Assembly (NCBI GenBank): GCA_004297765.1
Contig: SCTZ01000029.1
Coordinates: 1 to 50,420 of the forward strand
Source of the DNA: Chloroflexota bacterium
GTDB lineage: Bacteria > Chloroflexota > Dehalococcoidia > FW602-bin16
Direction of reading: 5' to 3'
DNA: 50,420 nucleotides
Below are positions 25,663-34,493 of this stretch, in pieces; the stretch's first letter is position 1; each line of letters opens with the position of its first letter. Under the pieces are notes generated by a model, which searched no databases, was not told the DNA's origin, and saw only the letters and a program-made list of their open reading frames with translations. The position numbers were made by a program, and so were the translations under genes.

Positions 25663-26439
25663 CTAAGTCTTTCCAGTTCCGAGATAAGCCTTCATGACCT
25701 CAGGATTGGTTTGCACCTCTATCGGCGAGCCCTCTGCGATCCGACAGCCGAAATCCAACACGACGATACGCTCGGCAAGGTCCATCACAACCCCCATATC
25801 GTGCTCGATCAGGATGATCGTGGTGCCCTTTTTCTCGTGAATGTCAAGGATGAAGCGCGCCATAGCCTCTTTCTCCTCGACGTTCATCCCTGTCATCGGC
25901 TCATCGAGGAGTAGCAGCCGTGGCTCGAGCGCTAGAGCCCGGCCCAACTCCACTCTTTTGCGAACCCCATGCGGCAGATTGCCTACCGGCTGCTTCCGCA
26001 CGGATTGCAGCTCGAGAAAATCGATGATCTCCTCGGCGACGGCCCGCTGTTCCACCTCCTCTTTGCGCGCCCACTTCCAGAACAGCGCGCCGGTCACCAG
26101 GTTGGTGCTGTAGCGAAGATGGCGGGCCGCGATGATGTTTTCCAGTGTGGTCATTCCAGTATAGAGGGCGAGATTTTGGAAGGTGCGGGCGATGCCGAGC
26201 TTCGGGAGATCGTGCGCGGGCAGGCGGCTGATGGCCTTGCCCTCGAAGTATATCTCCCCTTTCTCGGGACGGTAAAAGCCACTGATGCAATTGATCAGCG
26301 ACGTCTTACCCGCGCCGTTCGGGCCAATTACGGCGCGAATCTCGCCTCGTCGGCACTCGACGTTCAGGTCGATTAGCGCCTTCTTGCCTCCAAAGGAGAG
26401 GCTGACATTATCGATCTTAAGAATGACATCATTAGACAC
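25663..26439 (-). CDS. livG: Branched-chain-type ABC importer, ATP-binding protein LivG
   Basis: A 258-residue ATPase with Walker A VIGPNGAGKTSLINCISG near residue 35, signature LPHGVRKRVELGRAL near 150 and Walker B LLLLDEPMTGMN near 172, in the longer LivG form with the helical insert around 95-130. GTG 26439 is the start. It completes the importer with LivF, LivH and LivM although three catabolic genes and the ligase gene lie between. No other livG is in the window, so this is the partner by default. Confidence 0.92.
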   Translation of the reverse strand: MSNDVILKIDNVSLSFGGKKALIDLNVECRRGEIRAVIGPNGAGKTSLINCISGFYRPEKGEIYFEGKAISRLPAHDLPKLGIARTFQNLALYTGMTTLENIIAARHLRYSTNLVTGALFWKWARKEEVEQRAVAEEIIDFLELQSVRKQPVGNLPHGVRKRVELGRALALEPRLLLLDEPMTGMNVEEKEAMARFILDIHEKKGTTIILIEHDMGVVMDLAERIVVLDFGCRIAEGSPIEVQTNPEVMKAYLGTGKT

Positions 26440-26515
26440 TACCCGAAACTCCCTACGCTAAAGCTCCGGCGGCCCAACTCGCCCGAACAGGCATCGCCCG
26501 ACGTCTTTGCTCTGG

Positions 26516-28474
26516 TTACACGCGCATTCCGGCTCGATAGCCGGATTCCATGGCGTCGCGAATCGTTCCGGCCTGGGAGCAATCCCCGGCGGTGTGTACC
26601 TCGGCCACGCGCCCATCGAGCAGCCGTGAAAGCTCGTCCTGTGGCTTGGTACCGGTCGTCAGCACAATCGTGTCAACTGACAACTCCTTCCGCTCACCAG
26701 CCTCGGTGACGACCGTGACCAGTCCCGGCTGAAGCTCTTCAACCCTGGTACCAGTGTACGACTCCACCCCTTTGTCCTCAAGCCTCGCTCGCATGAGTGG
26801 TCCAAGCGCGAAGGCCATACCACTGGCGACCTCTGGCAGAATCTCCACGATCATGACTTTCCGACCATTGTCCACGAGGTACTCGGCTATTTCACAGCCC
26901 ACATCACCGCCGCCTATGATGCAAACTCGTTCGCCCACCTTGTCAGTGGCAGGCAAGACTTGCTGCGCGAACAACACCCCGGCCTTTTCGAGACCCTTAA
27001 TCGGAGGGGTCTTCGTGCTGCCACCCGACGCCACGATCACGGCATCAGGCTTGAGAGATTCGACCGTCTGCGCATCCACCTGCTTCCCGAGAACGACTTT
27101 TACTCCCGTCTGCTTCAATTGGCGGCCGAGATGCTCGGTGAACAGTGGCAGGTGTGGCTTATGTGGCGGGATTGAGCCGATGACCATCGCCCCGCCCAAC
27201 TGATTGTCTTTTTCCATCAGGGTCACATCGTGGCCGCGTGCCGCCGCAACCGTCGCCGCTTTCATACCCGCGGGCCCGCCTCCGACCACGAGCACCGTCT
27301 TCCTTCTAACGGCCGGCTGCAGCTCCATCTCCCGCTCATGGCCTACGCGCGGATTCACTGTGCATTCCATGGGAATACCGCGCTTGGTGACACGGTCCTG
27401 GCAGACCAAACAGGATATGCAAGGAGTAATATCCTCCACACGGCCCTCGGCGGCTTTGTGCGGCCATTCCGGATCAGCAATCAAGCCACGGCCGATACCG
27501 ATGAAATCGGCCTTCCCGGCGCGGAGGGTCTGCTCGGCGAGGAGAGGATCGGCCCTCCCTATGGCGATCACCGGAATTGACACGGCCTCTTTCATCGGCT
27601 CGGCAAAGCGGAGAAGATTGCCCGGCGGCTCCGCCGTGGGAGGAAGGACCTTAAGGCTTTGCCCATAGACGAAGATATTGGTGTTAATGGCGTCTGCACC
27701 CGCTTCCTGCGCGATACGTGCAAACTGCCCGGCCTCCTCTGGACGGATGCCTCCGTCGATGCCATACTCGCGCACGGTCAACCGACACCATACCGGGTAT
27801 TCGCGGCCAACCTTGGCGCGCGTCGCTTTCAGGATCTCGACGAGAAAGCGGGCACGGTTCTCGAGGCTACCGCCGTACTCGTCCTCGCGCTTGTTCGATC
27901 CGGCTGAAAGGAATTGATCGATGAGGTAGGCGCTGTTTGCGTGAAACTCCACGCCGTCGAAGCCGGCGCGCTTACAGCGATCGACGGCGTCGGCAAACTG
28001 ATCGACGATTTCCTTGATCTCGGCGACGGTCAGAGCGTGCGGCATATCGCGCTCGTATGGCGCACCCCATATAGTCGGCGGTGCCATCAGAGCCGAGGGC
28101 GCCACAGGCTGCACCCCTGTGATCGCCCGTTTAGCCTCTCGACCCGCGTGGTGAATCTGGATGGCCGCTCGCGCGCCATGCTGCTTGATCGCCCCCGCCA
28201 CCTCAGTCAGACCTGGGAGGAATTTGTCATGGTCCACGCCCAAGTTACGCCAGAGTCCCTTGCCGCGGGGAAAATCGATCGCCGCTGCCCCGATCGTGAC
28301 CAGTCCGGCGCCGCCCTTTGCGCGGGCCTCATAATAGCCGACTTGAGTTTCGGTCACGTAACCTTCTATCGTCCCGAAGTTATCAACCATCGGACACATG
28401 GCTATCCTGTTGCGGACAGTCATCGTGCCGATCCTACCGGGTTCAAATAGTCTCGCGAGTTCCATCGTGGTCAC
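26516..28474 (-). CDS. Old Yellow Enzyme-type NADH:flavin oxidoreductase (2,4-dienoyl-CoA reductase-like)
   Basis: A 652-residue two-part flavoenzyme. An FMN-binding TIM barrel spans about 1-340, the [4Fe-4S] ligands follow in CISCLVCQDRVTKRG, and an FAD/NAD-binding half begins at VLVVGGGPAGMKAA near 390 with a second GGGDVGCE motif. The layout matches FadH and trimethylamine dehydrogenase relatives. GTG 28474, five bases after GGAGG, is the likely start; an ATG three codons on is too far from it. It probably reduces a C=C bond in an enoyl or dienoyl-CoA or enoate. It stands alone between livG and a CoA-transferase gene. Confidence 0.9.
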   Translation of the reverse strand: MTTMELARLFEPGRIGTMTVRNRIAMCPMVDNFGTIEGYVTETQVGYYEARAKGGAGLVTIGAAAIDFPRGKGLWRNLGVDHDKFLPGLTEVAGAIKQHGARAAIQIHHAGREAKRAITGVQPVAPSALMAPPTIWGAPYERDMPHALTVAEIKEIVDQFADAVDRCKRAGFDGVEFHANSAYLIDQFLSAGSNKREDEYGGSLENRARFLVEILKATRAKVGREYPVWCRLTVREYGIDGGIRPEEAGQFARIAQEAGADAINTNIFVYGQSLKVLPPTAEPPGNLLRFAEPMKEAVSIPVIAIGRADPLLAEQTLRAGKADFIGIGRGLIADPEWPHKAAEGRVEDITPCISCLVCQDRVTKRGIPMECTVNPRVGHEREMELQPAVRRKTVLVVGGGPAGMKAATVAAARGHDVTLMEKDNQLGGAMVIGSIPPHKPHLPLFTEHLGRQLKQTGVKVVLGKQVDAQTVESLKPDAVIVASGGSTKTPPIKGLEKAGVLFAQQVLPATDKVGERVCIIGGGDVGCEIAEYLVDNGRKVMIVEILPEVASGMAFALGPLMRARLEDKGVESYTGTRVEELQPGLVTVVTEAGERKELSVDTIVLTTGTKPQDELSRLLDGRVAEVHTAGDCSQAGTIRDAMESGYRAGMRV

Positions 28475-28537
28475 ATGTGCCTCCAAGTGTAACGAAGTAT
28501 GTTGTCTACAACGGCCATCGCGCGCTTAGCGAAGCCG

Positions 28538-29758
28538 TCAAATTACGCGTCGCTCCCTGAAATCCCGGACCTCGTCTCGCGTGTAACCGCAGACGTCCAC
28601 AAGAACTTCCTCGGTATGTTGTCCCAAGTCGGGTGCGGCTCGGCGCATCTCCACCGGCGTGCCGTCAAAGGAGATTGGAAAGCCCAGCATCTTGGTCGTA
28701 CCGTAGTGAGGATGCTCGAAATCGATGGCGTACCCGTTGGCCAGAACCTGGGGATCGGTTGCCAGGTTCGAGAGTGGCGAGATCAGATCGAAGACCAAAT
28801 CGTGGTACGCGTTGAATCTCGAGACCCATTCCGAAGAGGGTTTCGTCAGAAAGACCTGATCGAGAAGGCGGATCAGTTCCTGGCAGTTCTCCTCTCGTGC
28901 CGCCGCTTTAGCAAACCGTGGGTCGTCCTGCAGATGCTGGACGCCGGCTGCCGCACAGAAATCAGGCCAGTGTCGATCGGACTGGAATAGCGCAAAGAAG
29001 ATCCAACGTCCGTCCTGGCACTGATAGAAGTTGTAGATGGGATTGCCGGTCTTGGTACGGTCGAATTTGGGCTGCTCCTGGTTGAGCATCAAAGTGGCAT
29101 TGACGTTGAGCTGCTCCACCCACATGCAACTTCCAAGCAACGACGTGCTAACCATCTGGCCGCGCCCGGTCCTCTGCGCACAGACAAGACCAGCAAGAAC
29201 GCTGTAGCTCAGAAGGGTGCCGCCGATTTGGTCGCCGATTGCCCCAGTGGGCCATTGCGGGGGCATCCCGGCGGGCGCAAGCGCGTCCATGACACCGGAC
29301 CTGGCCAGCCCCAGTGCATCGAAACCAGGCTTGGTGGATGCAGGTCCCTTCGCCCCATAGCCTGAGGCGTGCGCGTAGACCAGCCGGGGGTTGATCTTGG
29401 CGAGCGTCTCGTAATCGGCGCCGAGCTTCGCCGCCGCGTCCAGGCGCACGTTTGTGACCAGAGCGTCCGACTTCTCGACCAACCGGTACAGAATCTCCCG
29501 TCCGCCCGCCATCTTCAGGTCGATCGTCACACTGCGCTTGTTTCGGTTATACGTCTCGAAGTAGAAGTTTCGATCCGAATCGATGCCGATGGTCTGTTTC
29601 AATAGCTTGCCGACGGTGATTCGACCGAGGTCACCGATCTCTCGGTTTTCGATCTTGATTACATCGGCGCCCATGTCCGCTAGCATCATGGTCGCCGCCG
29701 GACCGAGTTGATAGTTCGTCCAGTCCAGGACCCTGATTCCCGCGAGCGCTCCTGACAT
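28538..29758 (-). CDS. Class III (CaiB/BaiF) CoA-transferase, paralogue of the gene at 9186
   Basis: A 406-residue CoA-transferase with MLADMGADVIKIENRE at about 25-40, catalytic-site Asp176 in GAIGDQIGG, TGRGQ and the C-terminal LGQHTEEVLVDV. Nearly every block is shared with the protein at 9186-10412 (DRNFYFE, NRNKRS, PQWPTGAI, RHWP-FCAA), which marks a duplication within this cluster. It is the downstream neighbour of the MaoC paralogue (29831), repeating the MaoC plus CoA-transferase pairing seen at 11665-15304. The start ATG 29758 follows GGAGGTCAATAGCGGAG. Confidence 0.92.
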   Translation of the reverse strand: MSGALAGIRVLDWTNYQLGPAATMMLADMGADVIKIENREIGDLGRITVGKLLKQTIGIDSDRNFYFETYNRNKRSVTIDLKMAGGREILYRLVEKSDALVTNVRLDAAAKLGADYETLAKINPRLVYAHASGYGAKGPASTKPGFDALGLARSGVMDALAPAGMPPQWPTGAIGDQIGGTLLSYSVLAGLVCAQRTGRGQMVSTSLLGSCMWVEQLNVNATLMLNQEQPKFDRTKTGNPIYNFYQCQDGRWIFFALFQSDRHWPDFCAAAGVQHLQDDPRFAKAAAREENCQELIRLLDQVFLTKPSSEWVSRFNAYHDLVFDLISPLSNLATDPQVLANGYAIDFEHPHYGTTKMLGFPISFDGTPVEMRRAAPDLGQHTEEVLVDVCGYTRDEVRDFRERRVI

Positions 29759-29830
29759 CTCCGCTATTGACCTCCGTGAGTACGTCTATCTGCCATCCCA
29801 GGCGTCGTAGTGTCGCCAGCGAGAACCGCA

Positions 29831-30901
29831 TCACGCGCGAGCGAGACGCCTTTCAAGAGGAAAGGTCCCGTGCTCGCGTGAAGGCAGAGCGATGGTCGCC
29901 TTACCGTGAATGGTTTGCGTGCCGCGTTGGTTCTCAGCCCAGCAATCGATCTCGACGAGGCACTCGCCGTCAGAGACGAACTTCCGCTCGACTTTGCCCC
30001 GGCACCACGTGGTATCGCCAATGCGGTTGAAAGAATGATTCTCTGCCCGCATGTGGCAGATGAAGCCATCGTCGCCAGCCCAGTTTGTGAGAAGATGGCC
30101 TAGCCAGGAGTCGCGCTGCGAGCCAAAGTCGTAGATGCGCGGCATCGCCTTCTCCACCGTTCGGGGATTGGGGCGGTGGGCAGGCATATAAAAGAAGCCG
30201 GCGCCGGCATACCACGCTGCAATATCCCGCTGGGCAAGCGGACCTTTCACAACGGGTGTCAGTTCCTCTCCGACGGCTACGTCCTCCCAGAAGCGTGTCA
30301 CGTTGCCGCGGATTGCCTCTCTATCGTAGTCGCCATAAATGCGCTCCAGCTCTTCTGGCGTGTATCCCTCCTCGGGATCCACAAACAGACTGCCTTCGTC
30401 GGCGGGTGGCTCAACCCCGACAATTGCCATACTCCACCCCTGGGCAGTTGCGACGACCGCGCCCGCTTGGTTCCTATAGGTGATTTCGTCGTAGGTTGTG
30501 CATATGCGGCCCAACTTCTTGCTTTCTCTCTCCACCACGTCGGTAGCGCGAACGGAGAACGTGAGCGCATCGCCTTCTACGATCGGCAGGAACCAACGCC
30601 ATTCGTTGCCCGAATGGAAGCCAGGCACCGCAGGCAGCACTCCGGCCCGCCCCGCGGGCCAGTAGACGCTATAGAGGAAAGTGGGCGGTGCCATCACGCG
30701 ACCGTTCCGAGTCTCGGCTGCGTAGGACGGGTCGCGGAAGAGCGGGTTCAGGTCTCCGATGCCGTCGACGAAATGCCGAATCGCGTCTCGTGAAGCGACC
30801 GTGTTGTAGTAAGGCTCTTCCGGTATCCATTCCGTGCCGATGCGCGCCCGGGCTTGGGCGACCATATCGTCAGTAATGAACCCGTATCGTTTCTTAGCCA
30901 T
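29831..30901 (-). CDS. Two-domain MaoC-like acyl-CoA hydratase, paralogue of the gene at 11665
   Basis: A 356-residue protein with two hot-dog domains. The N-terminal half has VDGIGDLNPLFRDPSYA and APPTFLYS near 50-90; the C-terminal half begins near 215 with FWEDVAVGEELTPVVKGP and ends with GDTTWCRGKVERKFV. As in its paralogue, NPLF replaces the NP-x-H of classical hydratases, and a histidine survives in MPAHRP of the second half. ATG 30901 has GGAGAAAG upstream; the open frame extends 42 codons further without any conserved content. Likely hydrates (or dehydrates) a branched or dicarboxylic enoyl-CoA handled by the adjacent CoA-transferase. Confidence 0.85.
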   Translation of the reverse strand: MAKKRYGFITDDMVAQARARIGTEWIPEEPYYNTVASRDAIRHFVDGIGDLNPLFRDPSYAAETRNGRVMAPPTFLYSVYWPAGRAGVLPAVPGFHSGNEWRWFLPIVEGDALTFSVRATDVVERESKKLGRICTTYDEITYRNQAGAVVATAQGWSMAIVGVEPPADEGSLFVDPEEGYTPEELERIYGDYDREAIRGNVTRFWEDVAVGEELTPVVKGPLAQRDIAAWYAGAGFFYMPAHRPNPRTVEKAMPRIYDFGSQRDSWLGHLLTNWAGDDGFICHMRAENHSFNRIGDTTWCRGKVERKFVSDGECLVEIDCWAENQRGTQTIHGKATIALPSREHGTFPLERRLARA

Positions 30902-31057
30902 TCTTACTTTCTCCAAGTTCCGCGCATGGTGTATCGCAAGATCGACAGGCGCCCCTGTGAGAAGGCGGCTGATCCAGCGGCGTCTTAGGCCGCTAGACCA
31001 GGCGCCTCTCACAATTGTCGCCGTCAATAAGCTGAGTCTTCGACCTCTGGTCTGCTC

Positions 31058-32377
31058 TTACTGGGCCTTGACCTGGAATGATCTGGATACTGGCAGCCAA
31101 TCGCTAATTGCCTTGTTCTCGCCGGCCGCATTGAACTGGGTAATCTTGTTGTAGTCCACCGCCCAACGCTTGGTCTTGTCATATGTCAACGTACCGGTCA
31201 GTCCCTGGGTGTCCACCTTCAGTGACTGATAGGTGTCATACAGAACGTCGCCGGTCAGCTTATCCCAGCTGCCGACCTTCTGCACGGCCTGTTCGATCGC
31301 CGCTCTGGCGAGCATCGCTGCCATGACCTCACCGGAGTACATGGTCCCGGGCAGGAACTTCGCGTTCGGATGCTTTGCCTTGAAGACGTCATTCATGAAC
31401 TTGACGCCGGGCTGACTCGCGTCGCTGTAAGGGGATGCGGTGGGGCTCACCTGATACAGGCCCGCGATGTTGTCGCCGACCAAGGGGAAGAGCGTGCCGG
31501 CGTCGACCGAGTGTCCGGTTATCCACTTGATCTTGTCCTTCAGTCCCATGCGCTGCGCCTCGCGCAGCACCGGCGCCATACCGGCCTCGACGTGTTGCAC
31601 CCAAACCACGTCGGCCCCTCCCTCTTTCAAGCGTGTCATCTGAGCTGTCAAGTCAACCGGCACGGCCGGGGTGTATTCGGTCGGGAGTACTTCGAGGTTG
31701 GGCAGTTTCTTGAGGTAAGGAATGACGTTCTCGATCGCTTTCGCCCAAGCGGCATCCTGAGTGACGAAGGCGAAGCGAAGCGGCCGGCTCTCCTTCCATT
31801 GAGGAAGGAAGTAACGCTCAAGAGCGGTTGCAACCATATCATCGTACACGTTGTGTGTCGCGAATACCCACCCGGGAGGCGAGACGACCTCGAACGTATT
31901 GCCGGTCCCAATCGCGACTTTCTTGTCTTCGCCGGCCTGCGGCTTGATCGACACTCGAACGCCCGAGCCTTCGATGTGGATGAGCGGGGCATTTGGAAAG
32001 TCCGATACCATTCGCTTCCAGACCTGGGCGCCTTCTGCGGGCGACTGCTTGTCGTCGTAGATGCGCCACTCCACCTTGCGGCCAAGAATGCCACCTTGCT
32101 CGTTGATCGCCCCCCAGTAGTCCTCCCAGGCTGGCTTGATGGAGTCGATGAAGGAGCCCGAAGTAGGGCCCGACATGTCGAAGGCCACCGGGATCATGAA
32201 TGGCGTGGACGGAACCGGCACCTTCGCGGATGCTGATGCGGCCGTCGTAGCCTGCCCGGACGCTGATGGAGAGTTGATCGGCGCGGACGCTGGTGCCTGC
32301 TGGCAAGCCAACGTGGTCAGAAAGGCTACCAGAAGCAAACCCATCAGGACAAGACTTCGCTTCCTGCGGCTAAACAT
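31058..32377 (-). CDS. Branched-chain-type ABC importer substrate-binding lipoprotein 1
   Basis: A 439-residue periplasmic-binding protein of the Peripla_BP_6/LivJ type. ATG 32377 follows GGAGGGCAGAG and gives a basic start, a hydrophobic stretch and a cysteine at residue 25 (TTLACQQ), a lipoprotein signal of imperfect lipobox. A Ser/Ala/Pro/Thr-rich linker follows, then the domain opening FMIPVAFDMSGPTSG and GGILGRKVEWRIYDDKQSP. It delivers substrate to LivHM. It is a close paralogue of 32686-33990, from which it is separated by a 308-base gap that contains a MITE-like palindrome. Confidence 0.92.
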   Translation of the reverse strand: MFSRRKRSLVLMGLLLVAFLTTLACQQAPASAPINSPSASGQATTAASASAKVPVPSTPFMIPVAFDMSGPTSGSFIDSIKPAWEDYWGAINEQGGILGRKVEWRIYDDKQSPAEGAQVWKRMVSDFPNAPLIHIEGSGVRVSIKPQAGEDKKVAIGTGNTFEVVSPPGWVFATHNVYDDMVATALERYFLPQWKESRPLRFAFVTQDAAWAKAIENVIPYLKKLPNLEVLPTEYTPAVPVDLTAQMTRLKEGGADVVWVQHVEAGMAPVLREAQRMGLKDKIKWITGHSVDAGTLFPLVGDNIAGLYQVSPTASPYSDASQPGVKFMNDVFKAKHPNAKFLPGTMYSGEVMAAMLARAAIEQAVQKVGSWDKLTGDVLYDTYQSLKVDTQGLTGTLTYDKTKRWAVDYNKITQFNAAGENKAISDWLPVSRSFQVKAQ

Positions 32378-32540
32378 GTGTTCTCTGCCCTCCATATCAT
32401 TTTTTGTTCTGCGCACGCCCGCTGCGGGCGCTCCGCAGATGCTCCTCGGTATCGGCCGAGGCTCGAGGTTGAGCACATTCCGGAATGCCGCCCCTCTTCG
32501 GGTCTTGGAACGAGCACTTTGCTTCGAAGCGATCGGTTAG

Positions 32541-32665
32541 TACTACAACCGTACCTTCATCGCTCCTTGTCATTCTGAGTCGGGACGAAGAATCCGTATC
32601 CCACGGGCCGCGGATTCTTCGTCCTTCTGCGGAAGGGCTCAGAATGACAAACTACGGTTGTGGTA
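32541..32665. mobile_element. MITE-like 125-bp palindromic element with TTAG flanks
   Basis: Three nested inverted repeats are visible. The outer ends are TACTACAACCGTA (32541-32553) and TACGGTTGTGGTA (32653-32665), one mismatch. The middle arms are TTGTCATTCTGAG (32567-32579) and its exact complement (32638-32650). The inner arms are GGACGAAGAATCCG (32583-32596) and its exact complement (32611-32624). TTAG occurs directly outside both ends (32537-32540 and 32666-32669), as expected of a 4-bp target duplication. It has no coding capacity. It fills most of the gap between the two binding-protein genes, and its RNA would form a long hairpin. Confidence 0.75.
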
Positions 32666-32685
32666 TTAGGACCGCCCTAAGACCG

Positions 32686-33990
32686 CTACTGCAGATCTGG
32701 GAATACTCGCGAGGTCTTGAGCCAGTCAGACACGGCGCGCGGCTCCCCCTTGGCATTGAACTGCCAAATTATGTTGTAATCCACGCCCCAGCGCTTGTTC
32801 TTGCCGAACGCGATCGGCCCTGACAATCCCCCGGTGTCTACTTTCAGCGACTGATACGTCTCGTAAAGGGCTTCACCGGTCAGCTTATCCCAACTACCGA
32901 CACGTTGTACCGTCTGATCGATCGCTTCCTTAGCAACCATAAGGACAAGCATCTCGTGGGCGTACATGATGCCGGGGCGGAACTGCGCGTCGGGATGGTT
33001 CTTCTTGAAGAGATCCACGACGAGCTTGACGCCCGGCTTATCGTCTGAGAACGGCGAATTGGTGGTGCTGAGTTGATACAGGCCGTTAATCAGATCGCCA
33101 GTCAACGGAAAAAGCGTGACAGGATCGACGGAGGGGCTGGTGATCCACTTCACCTTGTCTTTGATGCCCATTCGCTGCGCCTCACGGAGGATGACGGCCG
33201 TGCCAGGCTCAACGTGCTGAATCCAGACGACATCGACGCCTGCGTCCTTCAGCCTGTTCATCTGGGCTGTGAGATCCATGGCATTGCCCGCCATGTACTC
33301 GCTGGGCAGAACCTCCAGATTCGGTATCTTCTTGAGATAGGGAATGACGTCCTCCACGGCCTTGGCCCAGGCGGCATCTTGGAGGATGAAGGCAAAGCGC
33401 AGCGGCCGGCTCTCCTTCCACTGAGGGAGGAAGTACTGCTCCAGCGCGGTCGCGATCATGTCCTCGAAGAGGTTGTTCGGGGTGAAGATCCAGCCGGGCG
33501 GGTTGGCCGTGTCGAGGTTGTGGCCCACGCCGGTGAGGATCCGCTTGTCCTCTGCAGCCATCTGCTTCACTGCCACGCGCACGCCCGTGCCGTCGAGCTC
33601 GATCAATGGCGCTTTCGGAAAATCGGTGACCATACGCTTCCAGACCTGCGGCCCCTCGGCGGGCGATTGCTTGCTATCGTAGATGCGCCAGCCGACCTTG
33701 CGGCCGAGAATACCGCCGTTTTCATTGACGTAGTTCCAATAGTCTTCCCAGGCAGGCTTGATTGAGCCAATGAAAGCCGCGGAAGTCGGCCCCGTCATGT
33801 CAAAGGCCGCAGGGATCATAAAGGCATCGGCGGGCACCGGTATGTTGGACTGTGCCTGGGTCGTGGGCTGCGACTGCCCCGGAGAAGCGGACTGTGGCGC
33901 TGGCGTCTCCTGCTTGGTGCACGCCACTGGCGCGCCTAGGGCGACTACGATCATAATGCCAGCTAGCAATCGGTGCAGGACGCTTGTCAT
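32686..33990 (-). CDS. Branched-chain-type ABC importer substrate-binding lipoprotein 2
   Basis: A 434-residue Peripla_BP_6-type protein. The signal peptide is MTSVLHRLLAGIMIVVALGA, with the probable lipid-bearing cysteine at residue 24 (PVACTK), then a Gln/Pro/Ser linker. The mature domain opens with AFMIPAAFDMTGPTSAAF and shares GGILGRKV-WRIYD-KQSPAEG-QVWKRMV with the paralogue downstream. ATG 33990 is the first gene of the minus-strand unit, about 235 bases from the proposed promoter. Two tandem receptors for one permease suggest two related ligands. Confidence 0.93.
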   Translation of the reverse strand: MTSVLHRLLAGIMIVVALGAPVACTKQETPAPQSASPGQSQPTTQAQSNIPVPADAFMIPAAFDMTGPTSAAFIGSIKPAWEDYWNYVNENGGILGRKVGWRIYDSKQSPAEGPQVWKRMVTDFPKAPLIELDGTGVRVAVKQMAAEDKRILTGVGHNLDTANPPGWIFTPNNLFEDMIATALEQYFLPQWKESRPLRFAFILQDAAWAKAVEDVIPYLKKIPNLEVLPSEYMAGNAMDLTAQMNRLKDAGVDVVWIQHVEPGTAVILREAQRMGIKDKVKWITSPSVDPVTLFPLTGDLINGLYQLSTTNSPFSDDKPGVKLVVDLFKKNHPDAQFRPGIMYAHEMLVLMVAKEAIDQTVQRVGSWDKLTGEALYETYQSLKVDTGGLSGPIAFGKNKRWGVDYNIIWQFNAKGEPRAVSDWLKTSRVFPDLQ

Positions 33991-34226
33991 TTTCCTGTAC
34001 TCTCCCCTTTCTTCGATCGTCTATGCGATCATCTACGCGGTGTTTACGCTCAAGCACTCGATAACAGCTGCCTTTAGCCCGACCGCTCAAGGTACCCTTT
34101 ACTTCAAAGGCACCCATCATTCGATATGGAGAGCACTACCACACAGTATGGACTAGCTGGCGATGCACCATCAAGTGCCGATCGTGCGACCGTGAGAATT
34201 GGTCCAGCCTGTGAAGCGGTGGATGC

Positions 34227-34255
34227 AGAATACTATGTGTCGTGCGCTTTGTCAA
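34227..34255 (-). promoter_or_regulatory. Sigma-70-type promoter of the transport/catabolism unit
   Basis: On the minus strand TTGACA (34250-34255) and TATTCT (34227-34232) are exactly 17 bases apart. It would drive the binding-protein genes and probably everything down to 15415. The leader to ATG 33990 is about 230 bases. Confidence 0.65.
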
Positions 34256-34287
34256 GAGGTTTTTCGAGGCCCCGTGCGAAATTGCTT

Positions 34288-34301
34288 TGATTTTCGAATC
34301 A
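34288..34301. promoter_or_regulatory. Palindromic operator candidate
   Basis: TGATT-TTCG-AATCA, perfect five-base arms, lies 33 bases upstream of the -35 box of the minus-strand promoter. A second TTTTCGA occurs at 34261-34267, 30 bases away. The CGAA core also recurs at the promoters at 11468 and 35266. A site for the adjacent Lrp/AsnC protein is possible but unproven. Confidence 0.35.
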
Positions 34302-34464
34302 CTGATTACACAACTACATTGTAAAGCGAAAGGCGCTTTGGCGCCGCTCCAACAGCTTGGCGTCACCCCAACAACACAAGGCGGTCGTGATAGGTCTTCC
34401 GCAGCAGGTCCAGATCTCCACGGTCTGCGATCCCGGGCACCGACCATATTGGCGGTGCCTCAGG

Positions 34465-34493
34465 TTGACTAAGAATGCACCTCATGTGATAAA
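34465..34493 (+). promoter_or_regulatory. Probable promoter of the Lrp/AsnC gene
   Basis: TTGACT (34465-34470) and GATAAA (34488-34493) are 17 bases apart; the overlapping TGATAA at 16 bases is an alternative -10. A TTTCGAATTCCG segment at 34538-34549 lies in the expected leader, consistent with self-control. Confidence 0.45.

Noticed and set aside
34136..34447. 103-codon minus-strand frame upstream of the binding-protein gene
   Set aside because: It covers the predicted promoter and palindrome, and its composition (Arg/Ser/Pro-rich) is that of a chance frame.
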